Part shown: positions 8,940 through 19,926 of the stretch, one piece after another
How positions within the stretch are numbered: the first letter of the stretch is position 1
Layout: the number at the start of each line of letters is the position of its first letter
From: Nakamurella deserti
GTDB lineage: Bacteria > Actinomycetota > Actinomycetes > Mycobacteriales > Nakamurellaceae
Assembly (NCBI RefSeq): GCF_003260015.1
Contig: NZ_QCXS01000002.1
Span: forward strand, 1,798,001 to 1,862,000
DNA length: 64,000 nucleotides
Direction: 5' to 3'
The notes under the pieces: generated by a model
The model's input: the letters and a program-made list of their open reading frames with translations, nothing else
Told to the model about the DNA's origin: nothing
The model's database searches: none
Translations under genes and position numbers: made by a program

Positions 8940-9902
8940 TCAGCGCATCCGGCGGGCGCGGCCGATGTCCAGAATGGCTTTTTCGATGGCGTAGTCCGGG
9001 TCGGCGGCCAATCCCTTGACCTCGCCGTTCAGCCGGGCGGTGACCGCGACCGCCCACGCCAGGCCGGCCGGGGCCCAGTGCCGGGCGGCTGACTGGGCGC
9101 GCTCGATCTTCCACGGCGGCATGCCCAACTGGGACGCCAGCTGGTAGGAACTGCCGACCCGCCCGGAGCCCGCCACCCGGGCGACCGTACGGACGCCGTC
9201 GGCGAGCGCGTCGGCCACGAGCACCTGCGCCACTCCCACCTGGGTGGCCCACCGCGCGGCCTCGAGCGCCCCGGCGACGTCGCCGGCGATGGCCTTGTCG
9301 GCCACGGTGAACCCGGTGACCTCGGCCCGCCCACGGTGGTAGCGACGCACCGACGCCTCGTCGACCAGCCCGCCGGTGTCGGACACCAGCTGATGGGCCG
9401 CGCCGGCCAACTCCCGCAGGTCGTTGCCGACCGCGTCGATCAACGCCGCGATCGCGTCCGGGCTGGTGGTGCCGCCGGCCGACCGGATCTCGGACCTCAC
9501 GAAGTCCGACCGCTCGGCGGGCTTGGTGATCCTGCTGCACGCGACGACCGTCGCGCCGGCCTTGACCAGCGCGTCGGTGAGCGCCTTGTTGCGGGCACCA
9601 CCGGCGTGCTGGACGACCAGCGTCACCCCGTCGACCGGCTCGGTGAGGTACCCCACGATGGCACCGGCCATCTCCTTACCGGCCTCGTGCGCGTTGCGCA
9701 GCACGACCACCCGCGGCTCGGCGAACAGACTGGGCGCCACCATGTCCGAGAACGACATCGGCGTCAGGTCGGTGACCGTGGACTCCCGGCGCTCGGCCTC
9801 CGGTTCGACCTTCAGGACCCAGTGGACGGCGGCGGTGACGGCGCGGTCCACCAGCAGCGACTCCTCGCCGGAGACGAGCACGAGGGACGGGTTCGGGGCC
9901 AT
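8940..9902 (-). CDS. holA: DNA polymerase III delta subunit
   Basis: Clamp-loader delta subunit that opens the beta clamp during replication. The protein is 320 aa, the usual length. It starts PSLVLVSGEESLLVDRAV, matching the N-terminal AAA+-like fold without a working Walker A, as expected for delta. Internal DLRELAGAAHQLVSD and the C-terminal RLNGEVKGLAADPDYAIEK match actinobacterial HolA. ATG 9902 follows the hemA stop by 43 bp, so holA may be read through from hemA. It converges on rpsT. Confidence 0.93.
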   Translation of the reverse strand: MAPNPSLVLVSGEESLLVDRAVTAAVHWVLKVEPEAERRESTVTDLTPMSFSDMVAPSLFAEPRVVVLRNAHEAGKEMAGAIVGYLTEPVDGVTLVVQHAGGARNKALTDALVKAGATVVACSRITKPAERSDFVRSEIRSAGGTTSPDAIAALIDAVGNDLRELAGAAHQLVSDTGGLVDEASVRRYHRGRAEVTGFTVADKAIAGDVAGALEAARWATQVGVAQVLVADALADGVRTVARVAGSGRVGSSYQLASQLGMPPWKIERAQSAARHWAPAGLAWAVAVTARLNGEVKGLAADPDYAIEKAILDIGRARRMR

Positions 9903-9945
9903 GCGACGATCCTGCCAGCCACCACCGACACCGCCCGACCGGCGG

Positions 9946-11232
9946 TCAGTCCGTACCGGGGGTGAGCTCGATGCCGAACAGGGTGTGCAGCGCGGCGACG
10001 TAACCGGCGCCGTTCCCCGAGCGCGCCAGCTCCTGCGCGCGCAGCGTCGGGGTGTGCAACATCGACCGGGTCACCCGGTGCAGCGCCTGCTCGAGCTCGG
10101 CGGCCACGTCGTCGTCGAACCGGACGCGGAGGCGTTCCATTTCCTTGGCGACGACCCCGGTCACGTGCGATCGCAGCGCGACCACGGCCGGATCGAGCGC
10201 ACGCACGGCCTGGCTGTCCTCGAACTCGGCGACGGCGGCGATGACCAGGTCCTGCGCCTCGGTGAGGGCGTCGAGCTGCTCCCCCGGTGCGTTGGCGGCC
10301 ACCGTGTGCAGGTCCACGACCTGCACCGACGGCAGCGCCCGGACGTCCTCGCCGAGGTCGGAGCGCAACGCCAGGTCGACGACGGTGAGGGGTCGGTCGC
10401 GGCCGCTGTCGTGCATCATCCCGGCGGTCAGCGCGCCGCCCGTCGTCCCACTGCAGGCGACCAGCAGGTCGATCTCCTTCAGCGCCGTCGGCAGCTCGTC
10501 GACGGTGACGGGGTGCGCGCCGTGGGTCGCCGCGAAGGCCTCGGCACGGCCACTGGGCGAGTAGACCTGCAGGTCCGTGCAGCCCCGGGCACGCAGGGCA
10601 CTGGCCACCACGCGCGCGTAGGAACCGGTGCCGACGATCAGGACGGTCCGGCCCGCCAATGCGCCTTCGGCGGCCTCGACCACGTCGAGGGCCACCGAGG
10701 CCACCGAACGACCGGCGGCGCCGAGCCGGGTGCGCGACTGCACGAGCTTGGCCGTCCGCGACGCGCGCTGGAACAGCTGGTTCAACACCGGCGAGACGGT
10801 GGCCTGCTGTTGGGCGCGGCGCAGCGACCGCGAGACCTGACCGGAGATCTCGGCCTCACCGACGACCATCGAGTCCAGACCGGCGGCGACGGCGAACAGG
10901 TGCGCCGCCACCGGCGCACCGACGCGCACCTTGAGCTGGGCGGCCACGGCGTCGACCGACATCCCGGCGGCGTCGGCCAGTGCCGCCGCGACGGTGTCGA
11001 CGGCGTCGTGGAACCGGCGGGCGTCGACGTAGATCTCGACGCGGTTGCAGGTCGCCAACGCGATCGCGCCGCGGATCGGGCCGTCGGGAGCACCGTCGGT
11101 CCCGTCGGTCGGGCCACCCGTGACGGGGCCCGCGGCGATCAGGGTCTCGGCGATGCTCTCCGCACCGGCGGAGAGGCGTTGCAGATCGGTCAGCTCCAGA
11201 TCGTGGTGGGAAACACCGAGGAGCATGAGCAC
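9946..11232 (-). CDS. hemA: glutamyl-tRNA reductase
   Basis: First committed enzyme of C5-pathway tetrapyrrole synthesis; it reduces glutamyl-tRNA to glutamate-1-semialdehyde with NADPH. The protein is 428 aa. The catalytic nucleophile is Cys62 in ATCNRVEIY, the NADPH site follows at VLIVGTGSYARVVA, and AGLDSMVVGE is a conserved family motif. A ~15-residue Gly/Thr/Pro-rich insertion just before the catalytic Cys makes the N-terminal domain slightly longer than usual. The start may be GTG 11232 or ATG 11226. It is divergent from hemE by ~200 bp, which must contain both promoters. Confidence 0.95.
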   Translation of the reverse strand: MLMLLGVSHHDLELTDLQRLSAGAESIAETLIAAGPVTGGPTDGTDGAPDGPIRGAIALATCNRVEIYVDARRFHDAVDTVAAALADAAGMSVDAVAAQLKVRVGAPVAAHLFAVAAGLDSMVVGEAEISGQVSRSLRRAQQQATVSPVLNQLFQRASRTAKLVQSRTRLGAAGRSVASVALDVVEAAEGALAGRTVLIVGTGSYARVVASALRARGCTDLQVYSPSGRAEAFAATHGAHPVTVDELPTALKEIDLLVACSGTTGGALTAGMMHDSGRDRPLTVVDLALRSDLGEDVRALPSVQVVDLHTVAANAPGEQLDALTEAQDLVIAAVAEFEDSQAVRALDPAVVALRSHVTGVVAKEMERLRVRFDDDVAAELEQALHRVTRSMLHTPTLRAQELARSGNGAGYVAALHTLFGIELTPGTD

Positions 11233-11430
11233 ATCAGCGATCGTAGCGACGCAACCGGACGTCCTCCACTAAGGCGACCCTAACCTGACAGGCGTCCGAC
11301 CTGCGGATTCGTCCCGGCGGACCGCAGTGTGACGGGGTAGACGCGATCCATGACGGCGCATCCGACCGGCGGCCCGGGGTGCGGTCACCGGGCGTCGCCG
11401 GAACGGCACACCTGGAACAATGGGACGGCC

Positions 11431-12501
11431 ATGACACTCACCTCGCTGCTGCCCGCGGACCATCCGATCAACGTCTCCGACACCGGCGACTCCCGTCTCG
11501 CGCTGGCGTGTCGCGGCGAGCGGTCGGGCCCGCGGCCCGTCTGGTTCATGCGGCAGGCCGGCCGGTCCCTGCCGGAGTACCGGGAGGTCCGCCGCGGCGT
11601 GGCGATGCTGGACTCCTGTCTGATGCCGGAACTGGCCGCCGAGATCACCCTGCAGCCGATCCGCCGGCACGGGGTGGACGCCGCGGTGCTCTTCAGCGAC
11701 ATCGTGGTGCCGCTCAAGCTCGCCGGGATCGACGTCGAGATCGTGCCCGGTGTCGGACCCGTCGTGGCACGTCCGATCCGGACGGTCGGCGACATCCGCG
11801 CACTGCCCGAACTCGACCCGGCCGCTCTCGCCCCCGTCGAGGACGCGATCCGGATCTGCACCGCCGAACTGGGAGCGACGCCGCTGCTCGGTTTCGCCGG
11901 GGCTCCGTTCACACTGGCGTCCTACCTGGTGGAGGGCGGACCGTCGCGGGAGCACCTGGTCACCAAGGCGATGATGTACGCCGAGCCGGCAGCCTGGTCC
12001 GAACTCGCCGGCTGGGTGGCACGCACCACTGCGGCCTTCCTCCGGGCCCAGGTGCTCGCCGGCGCATCGGCGGTGCAGCTGTTCGACTCCTGGGCCGGGG
12101 GCCTGTCACTAGCCAACTACACCGAGCACGTCGCGTCCCATTCCGCGACCGTGCTCAGCGCGGTCGCCGACCTGCCGGTCCCGCGGATCCACTTCGGGGT
12201 CGGCACCGGCGAGCTGCTGCCGGCGATGCGCGACGCCGGCGCCACCGTCATCGGCGTCGACCACCGGATCCCGTTGAGCGTGGCCAACGCCCGGCTCGGC
12301 GGGACCACTCCGCTGCAGGGCAACATCGATCCGGCCGCCCTGTTCGCCGGCCGCGAGGCCCTGCACCGGCACACCCTCGACGTGCTCCGCGAGGGCGACA
12401 GCGCGCCCGGCCACATCGTCAACCTGGGGCACGGGGTGCCGCCGGACACCGACCCGGACGTGCTGACCGAACTGGTGGCCTTCGTGCACGACCAGCCGTG
12501 A
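11431..12501 (+). CDS. hemE: uroporphyrinogen decarboxylase
   Basis: Converts uroporphyrinogen III to coproporphyrinogen III by four decarboxylations, without cofactor. The protein is 356 aa from ATG 11431, the typical length. The substrate-binding N-terminal motif PVWFMRQAGRSLPEYR is at residues 36-51, FSDIVVPLK follows, and LGHGVPPDTDP is near the end. The frame is open to 11350 but the extension has no family similarity; GGGACGG upstream of 11431 is a plausible ribosome binding site. It heads the rightward haem operon, and its TGA overlaps the GTG of hemY. Confidence 0.96.
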   Translation: MTLTSLLPADHPINVSDTGDSRLALACRGERSGPRPVWFMRQAGRSLPEYREVRRGVAMLDSCLMPELAAEITLQPIRRHGVDAAVLFSDIVVPLKLAGIDVEIVPGVGPVVARPIRTVGDIRALPELDPAALAPVEDAIRICTAELGATPLLGFAGAPFTLASYLVEGGPSREHLVTKAMMYAEPAAWSELAGWVARTTAAFLRAQVLAGASAVQLFDSWAGGLSLANYTEHVASHSATVLSAVADLPVPRIHFGVGTGELLPAMRDAGATVIGVDHRIPLSVANARLGGTTPLQGNIDPAALFAGREALHRHTLDVLREGDSAPGHIVNLGHGVPPDTDPDVLTELVAFVHDQP

Positions 12502-13868
12502 GCACCCCGCCGGCAGCGGTGGTGGTGGTCGGCGGCGGTATGGGCGGCCTGACCGCCGCGTGGGAGCTGGCCCGCGCCGGTCACCGCGTCACGGTGCTGG
12601 AAGCCGGCCCGGCACCGGGCGGCACGGTGTCCCGCGCCCGGGTCGGTGGCCTGGTCGTCGACGTCGGCGCGGAGTCGTACGCGCTGGCCGGGGGCACCGT
12701 GGCGACGTTGATCGACGACCTCGGCCTGACCGGAGCGACGGTCACGCCGCGGCCGACGCCGGCCTGGGTGCGGCACCGCTCGGGCGCCGCCCCCCTGCCC
12801 GGCGGCGGGTGGCTCGGCATCCCGTCCCGGCTCGGCGCACCCGACCTGCGCCGGGTGATCGGCTGGCCGGGGGTGCTCCGCGCCGCCGCCGACCGGGTGC
12901 TGCCCCGGCGCGTCGGAGCCGGCGGATCCGTCGGAACGGCCGTCCGCCGTCGCCTGGGCCGCCGGGTGCTCGATCGTCTGGTCGAGCCCGTGATCGGCGG
13001 CGTCTACTCGACTCCCCCCACTGAACTCCCCCTGGAACGGCTCGCCCCGCGGGCCCGGGACGCGCTCGCCCGGCATCGCACGCTGACCGCTGCCGCGGCC
13101 GAGATCCGCGGCGGTGCCGCCGCTCCCGGCGCCCAGGTGGCCGGACTGGCCGGCGGGATGTACACCCTCGTCGAGGCACTGGTGGCCGGCGTGCGGACCG
13201 CGGGCGGCACGGTGCGCACCGACAGCCCGGTGACGTCGCTGCAGCCGAACGGCGACAAATGGGTCCTGCACACCCGGGACGGCGCCACACCCGCCGACGC
13301 CGTCGTGCTCGCCGTCCCCGCGACGGTCGGCGGTCGGCTGCTCGACCGGCCGGTCGAGGCGCCGGCGACCGGGGAGGTGCTGCTGTGCACCCTCGTCGTC
13401 GACTGCCCCGCCCTGGACGCCGCTCCGATCGGTACCGGGGTGCTCGTCGCCTCCGACGTCCGGGAGGTCGGCGCGAAGGCGATGACCCATGCGACGGCCA
13501 AGTGGGAGTGGCTCGCCGCCGCGGCCGGCCCGGGCCGCCACGTGCTGCGGCTGTCCTACGGCCGCGTCGGCGACGGCGAGCTTCCCGGCGTGGCGGCGTT
13601 CCCCCGGCTGGCGCTGCACGACGCCGCGGATCTGCTGGGCGTCGCGCTGGACCTCGACGCCCTGGTCGACTGGCGGCTCGACCGCTGGCCGGTCGGCGGG
13701 GCCGCCGCGTCCGGTCCGCCCGCACTGCCCGCCGGGGTGGCGGTCACCGGCGGCTGGGTCGCCGGCACCGGACTCGCCGCGGTCGTGGGCCACGCCCGCA
13801 CCACCGCGCGCCGGTTGGACGGCGTCCTCGGTGTGCGATCGGCCACCCACGGGCAGGGCCTCCGGTGA
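12498..13868 (+). CDS. hemY: coproporphyrinogen III oxidase, HemY/CgoX type (FAD)
   Basis: FAD-dependent, oxygen-using six-electron oxidase of the HemY family. In actinobacteria this acts on coproporphyrinogen III to give coproporphyrin III. The protein is 456 aa. The dinucleotide fold [17 protein letters not shown] begins at about residue 12. It ends with the FAD-contacting [18 protein letters not shown], where the second GxGxxG-like strand of the family lies. GTG 12498 overlaps the hemE stop as GTGA. The gene was long annotated as protoporphyrinogen oxidase; the adjacent hemQ supports the coproporphyrin route instead. Confidence 0.93.
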   Translation: MSTPPAAVVVVGGGMGGLTAAWELARAGHRVTVLEAGPAPGGTVSRARVGGLVVDVGAESYALAGGTVATLIDDLGLTGATVTPRPTPAWVRHRSGAAPLPGGGWLGIPSRLGAPDLRRVIGWPGVLRAAADRVLPRRVGAGGSVGTAVRRRLGRRVLDRLVEPVIGGVYSTPPTELPLERLAPRARDALARHRTLTAAAAEIRGGAAAPGAQVAGLAGGMYTLVEALVAGVRTAGGTVRTDSPVTSLQPNGDKWVLHTRDGATPADAVVLAVPATVGGRLLDRPVEAPATGEVLLCTLVVDCPALDAAPIGTGVLVASDVREVGAKAMTHATAKWEWLAAAAGPGRHVLRLSYGRVGDGELPGVAAFPRLALHDAADLLGVALDLDALVDWRLDRWPVGGAAASGPPALPAGVAVTGGWVAGTGLAAVVGHARTTARRLDGVLGVRSATHGQGLR

Positions 13869-13882
13869 GAGAGGATGGACCC

Positions 13883-14638
13883 ATGACCAGCACTCCCCAG
13901 GCCCCGGCCGCCCCCACGGGCGGCGACGCCCCCGCGGCGGGCCACGCGCCGACCCGCGTCACCGCCCGCCAGATCAACGAGCAGATCCGCTACACCGGTT
14001 GGCACGTCCTCACCCGCGTCGCCGACCTCGACGTCAGCGGCGAGGAGGCCACCGCCGAACTGGACGCCCTGGTGGCCGAACTGGCCGCCGAGGACATCGT
14101 CGTCCGCGGCTTCTACGACGTCTCCGCGTTGCGGTCCGACGCCGACCTGATGATCTGGTGGCACGCAGGGACCGCCGAGGCCCTCCAGCTCGCCACCCGC
14201 AAACTCCGCCGGACCGCGGTCGGGCGCGCCACCACCCCGGCGTGGTCGGCGGTCGGGCTGCACCGACCCGCCGAGTTCAACAAGGGGCACGTGCCCGCCT
14301 TCCTCGCCGGAATGGAGGCGCGCGGCTGGGTCGCGGTCTATCCGTTCGTGCGGTCCTACGACTGGTACCTGCTGCCCGACCAGGAGCGCCGTTCCATGCT
14401 CGTCGAGCACGGCGTGATGGGACGCGAGTACGACCAGGTCCTCTCCAACACCGTGGCCGCCTTCGCGCTGGGCGACTACGAGTGGATCCTGGCGCTGGAG
14501 GCCGTCGAACTCCACGACATCGTCGACCTGATGCGCCATCTGCGCGCGTCCCAGGCGAGAATGCACGTGCGCGAGGAGGTCCCGTTCTTCACCGGCCGGT
14601 TCGTCGACAGCAACGGCGCGGTCGAGGTGCTCCGATGA
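13883..14638 (+). CDS. hemQ: coproheme decarboxylase (HemQ/ChdC)
   Basis: Final step of the coproporphyrin-dependent pathway: peroxide-driven decarboxylation of coproheme to haem b. The protein is 251 aa. A ~25-residue Ala/Pro/Thr-rich N-terminus precedes the chlorite-dismutase-like fold. [12 protein letters not shown] contains the conserved catalytic Tyr region, and [11 protein letters not shown] carries the His expected as the proximal haem ligand. ATG 13883 is preceded by GAGAGGATGG and lies 14 bp after hemY. Its TGA overlaps the ATG of hemH. It is the diagnostic enzyme that assigns this whole locus to the coproporphyrin route. Confidence 0.95.
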   Translation: MTSTPQAPAAPTGGDAPAAGHAPTRVTARQINEQIRYTGWHVLTRVADLDVSGEEATAELDALVAELAAEDIVVRGFYDVSALRSDADLMIWWHAGTAEALQLATRKLRRTAVGRATTPAWSAVGLHRPAEFNKGHVPAFLAGMEARGWVAVYPFVRSYDWYLLPDQERRSMLVEHGVMGREYDQVLSNTVAAFALGDYEWILALEAVELHDIVDLMRHLRASQARMHVREEVPFFTGRFVDSNGAVEVLR

Positions 14639-15819
14639 GCGACGTCACCACCCCCGGTTGGGACGCGGTGCTGCTGGCCGGTTTCGGTGGGCCCGAGGGC
14701 CCGGACGACGTGATGCCGTTCCTGCGCAACGTGACCCGCGGCCGCGGCATCCCCGAGGAGCGCCTCGTCGAGGTGTCACACCACTACCTCGCCCTCGGCG
14801 GCGTCTCCCCGATCAACGACCAGAACCGCGCCCTGCGCGACGCACTGTCGGCCGAGCTGGCCCGCCGCGGCATCGACCTGCCGGTCCTCTGGGGCAACCG
14901 CAACTGGCAGCCCTTCGTCGCCGAGGTCCTCACCGAGGCGCACGCCGCCGGACAGGACCGGCTGCTGGGCCTGGCGACGTCAGCCTACTCGTCCTACTCC
15001 GGATGCCGGCAGTACCGGGAGGACTTCGGAAAGGCACTGCTGGCCACCGATCTCGTCGGCGCGATGCGCATCGACAAGATCCGGCACTACTACAACCACC
15101 CCGGCTTCCTGGCACCGTTCGCCGACGGCACCGCGGCCGCGGTGAGCGCGGCACTGGACGCCGGCCTGGCGCCGTCCGACGTGGAGATCGTCTTCACCAC
15201 GCACTCGATCCCCGACGTGATGGCGCTGTCGTCGGGCCCGGAGGGCACCCCCGCCCCCGGCAACTACGTCAGCCAGCACCTCGCCGCCTGCGGTGTGGTG
15301 ATCGACGACCTGACGGCGCGTGGGTTGCCCCCGGTGAACTGGCAGCTCGCCTACCAGTCGCGCTCCGGGCCGCCGCAGATGCCGTGGCTGGAGCCCGACA
15401 TCAACGACGTCATCGACACCCTCGCCGGCGCCGGCCGCCGTGGCGTGATCGTGGTGCCGATCGGTTTCATCTCCGATCACGTCGAGGTCGTCTGGGACCT
15501 GGACAACGAGGCCAGGGAGACCGCCGGCCGGCACGACCTGTTCTTCGCCCGCGTGGCCACCCCGGGAGTCGACCCGCGGTTCGTCGCCGCTCTGGTGGAC
15601 CTGATCGCCGAGCGGCTCGATCCCTCGCTGCCCAAGGTCGCGGTGACCGCGGCCGGCCCGTCGCCGGACCTGTGCGGCCGCAACTGCTGTCGCAACCTCC
15701 GCGGTCCGCAGCCGACCACCAGCGCGGTCGACTCGGCCGCCGACTGGGACGGTCTGGCGGTCAGCCCCGACCGGCTCGTCGCGTCCGGGATCGCGGGCTC
15801 GGTCGACGTCGTCGCATGA
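14635..15819 (+). CDS. hemH: coproporphyrin ferrochelatase
   Basis: Inserts Fe2+ into coproporphyrin III (CpfC, historically HemH). The protein is 394 aa. The N-terminal [18 protein letters not shown] and VFTTHSIPD, with the conserved metal-site His, are clear. A C-terminal cysteine group CGRNCC plus an internal Cys in YSGCRQY match the [2Fe-2S] ligand pattern of actinobacterial ferrochelatases. ATG 14635 overlaps the hemQ stop and its own stop overlaps hemC (ATGA both times), so all are translationally coupled. Confidence 0.96.
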   Translation: MSDVTTPGWDAVLLAGFGGPEGPDDVMPFLRNVTRGRGIPEERLVEVSHHYLALGGVSPINDQNRALRDALSAELARRGIDLPVLWGNRNWQPFVAEVLTEAHAAGQDRLLGLATSAYSSYSGCRQYREDFGKALLATDLVGAMRIDKIRHYYNHPGFLAPFADGTAAAVSAALDAGLAPSDVEIVFTTHSIPDVMALSSGPEGTPAPGNYVSQHLAACGVVIDDLTARGLPPVNWQLAYQSRSGPPQMPWLEPDINDVIDTLAGAGRRGVIVVPIGFISDHVEVVWDLDNEARETAGRHDLFFARVATPGVDPRFVAALVDLIAERLDPSLPKVAVTAAGPSPDLCGRNCCRNLRGPQPTTSAVDSAADWDGLAVSPDRLVASGIAGSVDVVA

Positions 15820-16730
15820 GCCGGGTGCTGCGGCTCGGGACGCGCGGCAGCGCGCTGGCCACCACCCAGTCCGGTCACGTCGCCGAGCGGCTGGCCGCCG
15901 CCGGCGTGGAATGCGAGCTGGTGCTGATCAAGACCGAGGGTGATGTCAACAGCGCTCCGCTGGCGACCATCGGTGGCACCGGGGTGTTCGTCACCGCGGT
16001 GCGGACCGCGCTGCTCGACGGCCGCGTCGACGTCATCGTGCACTCCTACAAGGATCTGCCGACGGCGCCGGCGGACGGCATCCGGCTGGTGGCCGTACCG
16101 CCGCGGGCCAACCCGTTCGACGCGCTGTGCGCACGGGACGGCATGCGGCTGGTCGACCTGCCCGACGGCGCGACCGTCGGCACCGGGTCGCCGCGCCGGG
16201 TCGCGCAGCTGCGCCGGTTGCGCCCCGACCTCGCGGTGACGCCGATCCGCGGGAACGTCGACACCCGGCTCGGTCTCGTGGCGTCGGGGGCGTTGGACGC
16301 CGTGGTGCTGGCGCGGGCCGGCCTGGAACGGCTGGACCGGCACCACCAGATCACCGAGCTGTTCGACGGCGGCGACTTCCTGCCCGCGCCGGCGCAGGGC
16401 GCGCTGGCCGTGGAGTGCCGCGACGACGACGAGTGGTTCACCGATGCCCTCGCCTCGGTCGACGACCGCGACACCCGCGCCGCCGCACTGGCCGAACGTG
16501 CCCTGCTGGCGGCCCTCGAGGCCGGCTGCAGTGCGCCGGTGGCCGCCCTGGGCCGCGTCCGCGACGACGAGGTGACCCTCGACGGAGCGGTCATCGGCGT
16601 CGACGGCCGCCGCGAGATCCGGGCGCAACGCACCGGTCCCGTGGACGACGCGGCTGCGGTCGGCGCCGCCCTGGCGGCCGACCTGATCAGCCGCGGCGCC
16701 GCCGAGCTCCTCGGAGCGGCCCGGTCGTGA
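15816..16730 (+). CDS. hemC: hydroxymethylbilane synthase
   Basis: Polymerises four porphobilinogen molecules into hydroxymethylbilane using a covalent dipyrromethane cofactor. The protein is 304 aa. Motifs are [13 protein letters not shown] at the N-terminus, [28 protein letters not shown] and the cofactor-attachment Cys in [10 protein letters not shown]. The start overlaps the hemH stop, and the TGA overlaps the GTG of hemD. Within the cluster it supplies the linear tetrapyrrole that HemD closes. Confidence 0.96.
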   Translation: MSRVLRLGTRGSALATTQSGHVAERLAAAGVECELVLIKTEGDVNSAPLATIGGTGVFVTAVRTALLDGRVDVIVHSYKDLPTAPADGIRLVAVPPRANPFDALCARDGMRLVDLPDGATVGTGSPRRVAQLRRLRPDLAVTPIRGNVDTRLGLVASGALDAVVLARAGLERLDRHHQITELFDGGDFLPAPAQGALAVECRDDDEWFTDALASVDDRDTRAAALAERALLAALEAGCSAPVAALGRVRDDEVTLDGAVIGVDGRREIRAQRTGPVDDAAAVGAALAADLISRGAAELLGAARS

Positions 16731-17497
16731 ACGTGCCGTCCGCCGTGCGTCGGGTCCTCGTCCCCCGGGCCGAGGGTGCGGGCGGGGCCCTGGCCACGCT
16801 CCTCGCCGACGCCGGGCTGGCCCCCGAGCCGGTGGCCCTGCTGACCATCGGACCACCCACCGACGAAGCCGGTTTCGATGCCGCCGTCCTCGCGCTGGCG
16901 GCCGGCGAGTACGACTGGGTCGGGTTCGCCTCCGCGCACGGCGCCGCGGCCGTGGCCCGCCGGATGGCGGAGCTGGCCGTGGCCGTGCCCGCCGACACCC
17001 GGGTGGCCGCGGTCGGCGCGGCCACCGCCGCGGCGCTGCGGTCGGCCGGAATCCCCGTCGACCTCCGCCCCGCCCACGGCGGGACCGCCGCCGTCCTCGT
17101 CGACCTGTGGCCGCACGCGACCGGCAACCGGCGGGTGCTGCTGCCGTCGTCGGAGATCGGCCTGACCGTGCTGTCCGACGGATTGACCGCCAAGGGATAC
17201 CGCGTCGACCGGGTCGCCGCGTACGCCCCACGACCGCTGCCGGCGTCCGCGGCGGTGACCACGGACCTGCGCGACGGTGCCTACGACGCGGTGCTGCTGA
17301 CCTCCCCCTCACTCGCCCGGGCGGTCGCCGAGCTGCGCCCGGCGGATCGGATCCGGATGGTCGCGATCGGGGCCACCACCGCCGCCGGCGCCGTGGCCGT
17401 CGGTCTCCGGGTGGACGCCGTGGCCGACGACCCCACCCCGACGGGCCTGTTGACCGCTCTGCGGCGGGCGCTCGCCGTCGATCCCGCACCACCGTGA
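16727..17497 (+). CDS. hemD: uroporphyrinogen-III synthase
   Basis: Closes hydroxymethylbilane to uroporphyrinogen III with inversion of ring D. The protein is 256 aa. HemD sequences are poorly conserved; the identification rests on the two-lobed pattern ([63 protein letters not shown]) and on position directly after hemC with a GTGA overlap. It is a stand-alone protein, not fused to a uroporphyrinogen methyltransferase as in some actinobacteria. A 59-bp gap follows before hemB. Confidence 0.92.
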   Translation: MNVPSAVRRVLVPRAEGAGGALATLLADAGLAPEPVALLTIGPPTDEAGFDAAVLALAAGEYDWVGFASAHGAAAVARRMAELAVAVPADTRVAAVGAATAAALRSAGIPVDLRPAHGGTAAVLVDLWPHATGNRRVLLPSSEIGLTVLSDGLTAKGYRVDRVAAYAPRPLPASAAVTTDLRDGAYDAVLLTSPSLARAVAELRPADRIRMVAIGATTAAGAVAVGLRVDAVADDPTPTGLLTALRRALAVDPAPP

Positions 17498-17556
17498 CCC
17501 GGCCGTCCGCCGTCGCTGTCCGCCCCCACCACCATCTGCCGAGGAACGAGCCCCCG

Positions 17557-18552
17557 ATGACCGACCCGCTGCCCTACCTCCCGAACGCCCGTCCGCGGCG
17601 GCTGCGTCGCACCCCGGCGATGCGCCGCCTGGTCCGCGAGAACCGTCTGCACGCCGCCGATCTCGTACTCCCCGTGTTCATCAGGGAGGGACTCACCGAA
17701 CCCGCGGCGATTTCGTCGATGCCCGGCGTGCGGCAGCACACCCGGGACTCGCTGAAGCAGGTGGCGGCCGACGCGGCGACCGCCGGCATCGGTGGTGTGA
17801 TGCTCTTCGGGGTGCCGGCCGTCCGGGACGCCGAAGGATCCGGCGCCACCGACCCGGACGGCATCCTCAACGTCGCCCTGCGTGACGTGAAGTCCGAGGT
17901 CGGCTCCGACCTGGTGGTGATGTCGGATCTGTGCCTGGACGAGTTCACCGACCACGGGCACTGCGGTGTCCTCGCCGCCGACGGGACCATCGACAACGAC
18001 CGGACCCTGGTGCGCTACCAGGACATGGGCGTGTGCCAGGCCGACGCGGGCGCGGACATCGTGGGTACGTCCGGGATGATGGACGGCCAGGTCGGGGCGG
18101 TGCGGGAAGCGCTGGACCGCAACGGTTCCAGCGACACCGCGATCCTCGGCTACGCCGCCAAGTACGCCTCCGCCTTCTACGGGCCGTTCCGCGAGGCGGT
18201 CGACTCCGCCCTCACCGGTGACCGGCTCAGCTACCAGCAGGACGTCGCCAACCGCCGCGAGGGTTCCCGCGAGATCGCGCTGGACCTCGCCGAGGGGGCG
18301 GACCTGGTCATGGTGAAGCCGGCGATGGCGTTCCTGGACGTGCTCGCCGACGCCGCCCGGATGTCGCCGGTCCCGGTCGCCGCGTACCAGGTCTCGGGTG
18401 AGTACGCGATGATCGAGGCGGCCGCGGCCAACGGCTGGATCGACCGCCGCCGCGCCGTGCTCGAGTCGCTCACCGGCATCAAGCGAGCCGGCGCCGACAT
18501 CACGCTGACCTACTGGGCTCTCGAGGTCGCGGAGTGGATCCGTGACGCCTGA
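17557..18552 (+). CDS. hemB: delta-aminolevulinic acid dehydratase (porphobilinogen synthase)
   Basis: Condenses two 5-aminolevulinate molecules to porphobilinogen. The protein is 331 aa from ATG 17557, with GAGGAACGAG upstream. Schiff-base lysines lie in [16 protein letters not shown] and [12 protein letters not shown]. The metal-binding loop reads [12 protein letters not shown], where Asp replaces one of the Cys of zinc-type enzymes. This is the usual actinobacterial form and suggests less zinc dependence. An open upstream extension to 17107 overlaps hemD and is not used. Confidence 0.96.
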   Translation: MTDPLPYLPNARPRRLRRTPAMRRLVRENRLHAADLVLPVFIREGLTEPAAISSMPGVRQHTRDSLKQVAADAATAGIGGVMLFGVPAVRDAEGSGATDPDGILNVALRDVKSEVGSDLVVMSDLCLDEFTDHGHCGVLAADGTIDNDRTLVRYQDMGVCQADAGADIVGTSGMMDGQVGAVREALDRNGSSDTAILGYAAKYASAFYGPFREAVDSALTGDRLSYQQDVANRREGSREIALDLAEGADLVMVKPAMAFLDVLADAARMSPVPVAAYQVSGEYAMIEAAAANGWIDRRRAVLESLTGIKRAGADITLTYWALEVAEWIRDA

Positions 18553-18600
18553 GACCACCGCCCTGCCGCACCCGTTCCCCACTCCTGGAAAGCTCCCGCG

Positions 18601-19926
18601 ATGACCGCACCGACCGGCACCACCCGCCCCACCACCGAGAGCGAGGCGCTGTTCGCCCGCGCGCTCGCGGTCACCCCCGGCGGCGTGAACTCCCCGGTCC
18701 GGGCGTTCCGCTCGGTCGGCGGCACCCCCCGCTTCATGCGCAGTGGACAGGGCGCCTGGATCACCGACGCGGACGGCAACTCCTACGTCGACCTCGTGGG
18801 GTCGTGGGGGCCCATGATCCTCGGCCACCGGCACCCCGCCGTCATCGACGCGGTGAACAGCGCCGTGGGGCGTGGACTCTCGTTCGGCACCCCCGGCGCG
18901 GGCGAGGTCGAGCTGGGCGAGGAGATCGTGGCGCGGATGCCCGTCGACGAGGTGCGGCTGGTGTCGTCGGGCACCGAGGCCACCATGTCGGCCATCCGGC
19001 TGGCCCGTGGATTCACCGGCCGCACCGTCGTGGTGAAGTTCGCCGGTTGCTACCACGGTCACGTCGACGCGCTGCTCGCCTCCGCCGGGTCGGGGGTGGC
19101 CACCCTGGCGCTGCCGGACTCCGCGGGCGTGCCGGCCAGCACCACCGCGGACGTCCTCGTGCTGCCCTACAACGACGTCCCCGCGCTGGAGGCGGCGTTC
19201 GCCGAGCACGGTGACCGGATCGCGTGCGTGATCACCGAGGCGGCCGCGGCCAACATGGGCGTGGTGCCGCCGCTCCCGGGGTTCAACGCGACGCTGTCGC
19301 GGCTCACCCGCGCGCACGGGGCGCTGCTGATCAGCGACGAGGTGATGACCGGTTTCCGGCTGTCGCGCAGCGGAATGTACGGACTGGACGGTGCCGTCGA
19401 GGGGTGGGCGCCGGACCTGATGACGTTCGGCAAGGTCATCGGCGGTGGACTCCCGGTGGGGGCGTTCGGCGGCCGCTCCGACGTGATGGAGCTGCTGGCG
19501 CCGGTCGGGCCGGTCTACCAGGCGGGGACGCTGTCGGGGAACCCGGTGGCGACGGCGGCCGGGGTGGCGACGTTGCGGCAACTGGACGCCGACGTCTACG
19601 CCCACCTGGACGCCACCGCCGCCGAGGTCGCGCGGCTGTCGTCGGCGGCGCTGACCGGAGCCGGCGTCGGTCACCGGGTGCAGCACGCGGGCAACCTGTT
19701 CTCGATCTTCTTCACCACCGACGAGGTCCGCAACTACGACGAGGCCCGCACCCAGCACACCGCCCCCTTCGCCGCGTTCTTCCACTCGATGCTCGACAGC
19801 GGGGTCTATCTGCCGCCGTCGGCGTTCGAGGCCTGGTTCGTCTCCGCCGCGCACGACGACCGGGCGATGGAGCACATCGCGGCCGCGCTGCCCGCGGCGG
19901 CCGAGGCGGCGGCCCGGGTGCAGTGA
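18601..19926 (+). CDS. hemL: glutamate-1-semialdehyde 2,1-aminomutase
   Basis: PLP enzyme that makes 5-aminolevulinate from the HemA product. The protein is 441 aa. N-terminal [42 protein letters not shown] (PLP-binding Asp) and the PLP lysine in [17 protein letters not shown] are all present. ATG 18601 has GGAAAG upstream and follows hemB by 48 bp. It closes the rightward haem operon. Its final codons and stop are the first element of the tandem repeat that fills the next 400 bp. Confidence 0.97.
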   Translation: MTAPTGTTRPTTESEALFARALAVTPGGVNSPVRAFRSVGGTPRFMRSGQGAWITDADGNSYVDLVGSWGPMILGHRHPAVIDAVNSAVGRGLSFGTPGAGEVELGEEIVARMPVDEVRLVSSGTEATMSAIRLARGFTGRTVVVKFAGCYHGHVDALLASAGSGVATLALPDSAGVPASTTADVLVLPYNDVPALEAAFAEHGDRIACVITEAAAANMGVVPPLPGFNATLSRLTRAHGALLISDEVMTGFRLSRSGMYGLDGAVEGWAPDLMTFGKVIGGGLPVGAFGGRSDVMELLAPVGPVYQAGTLSGNPVATAAGVATLRQLDADVYAHLDATAAEVARLSSAALTGAGVGHRVQHAGNLFSIFFTTDEVRNYDEARTQHTAPFAAFFHSMLDSGVYLPPSAFEAWFVSAAHDDRAMEHIAAALPAAAEAAARVQ

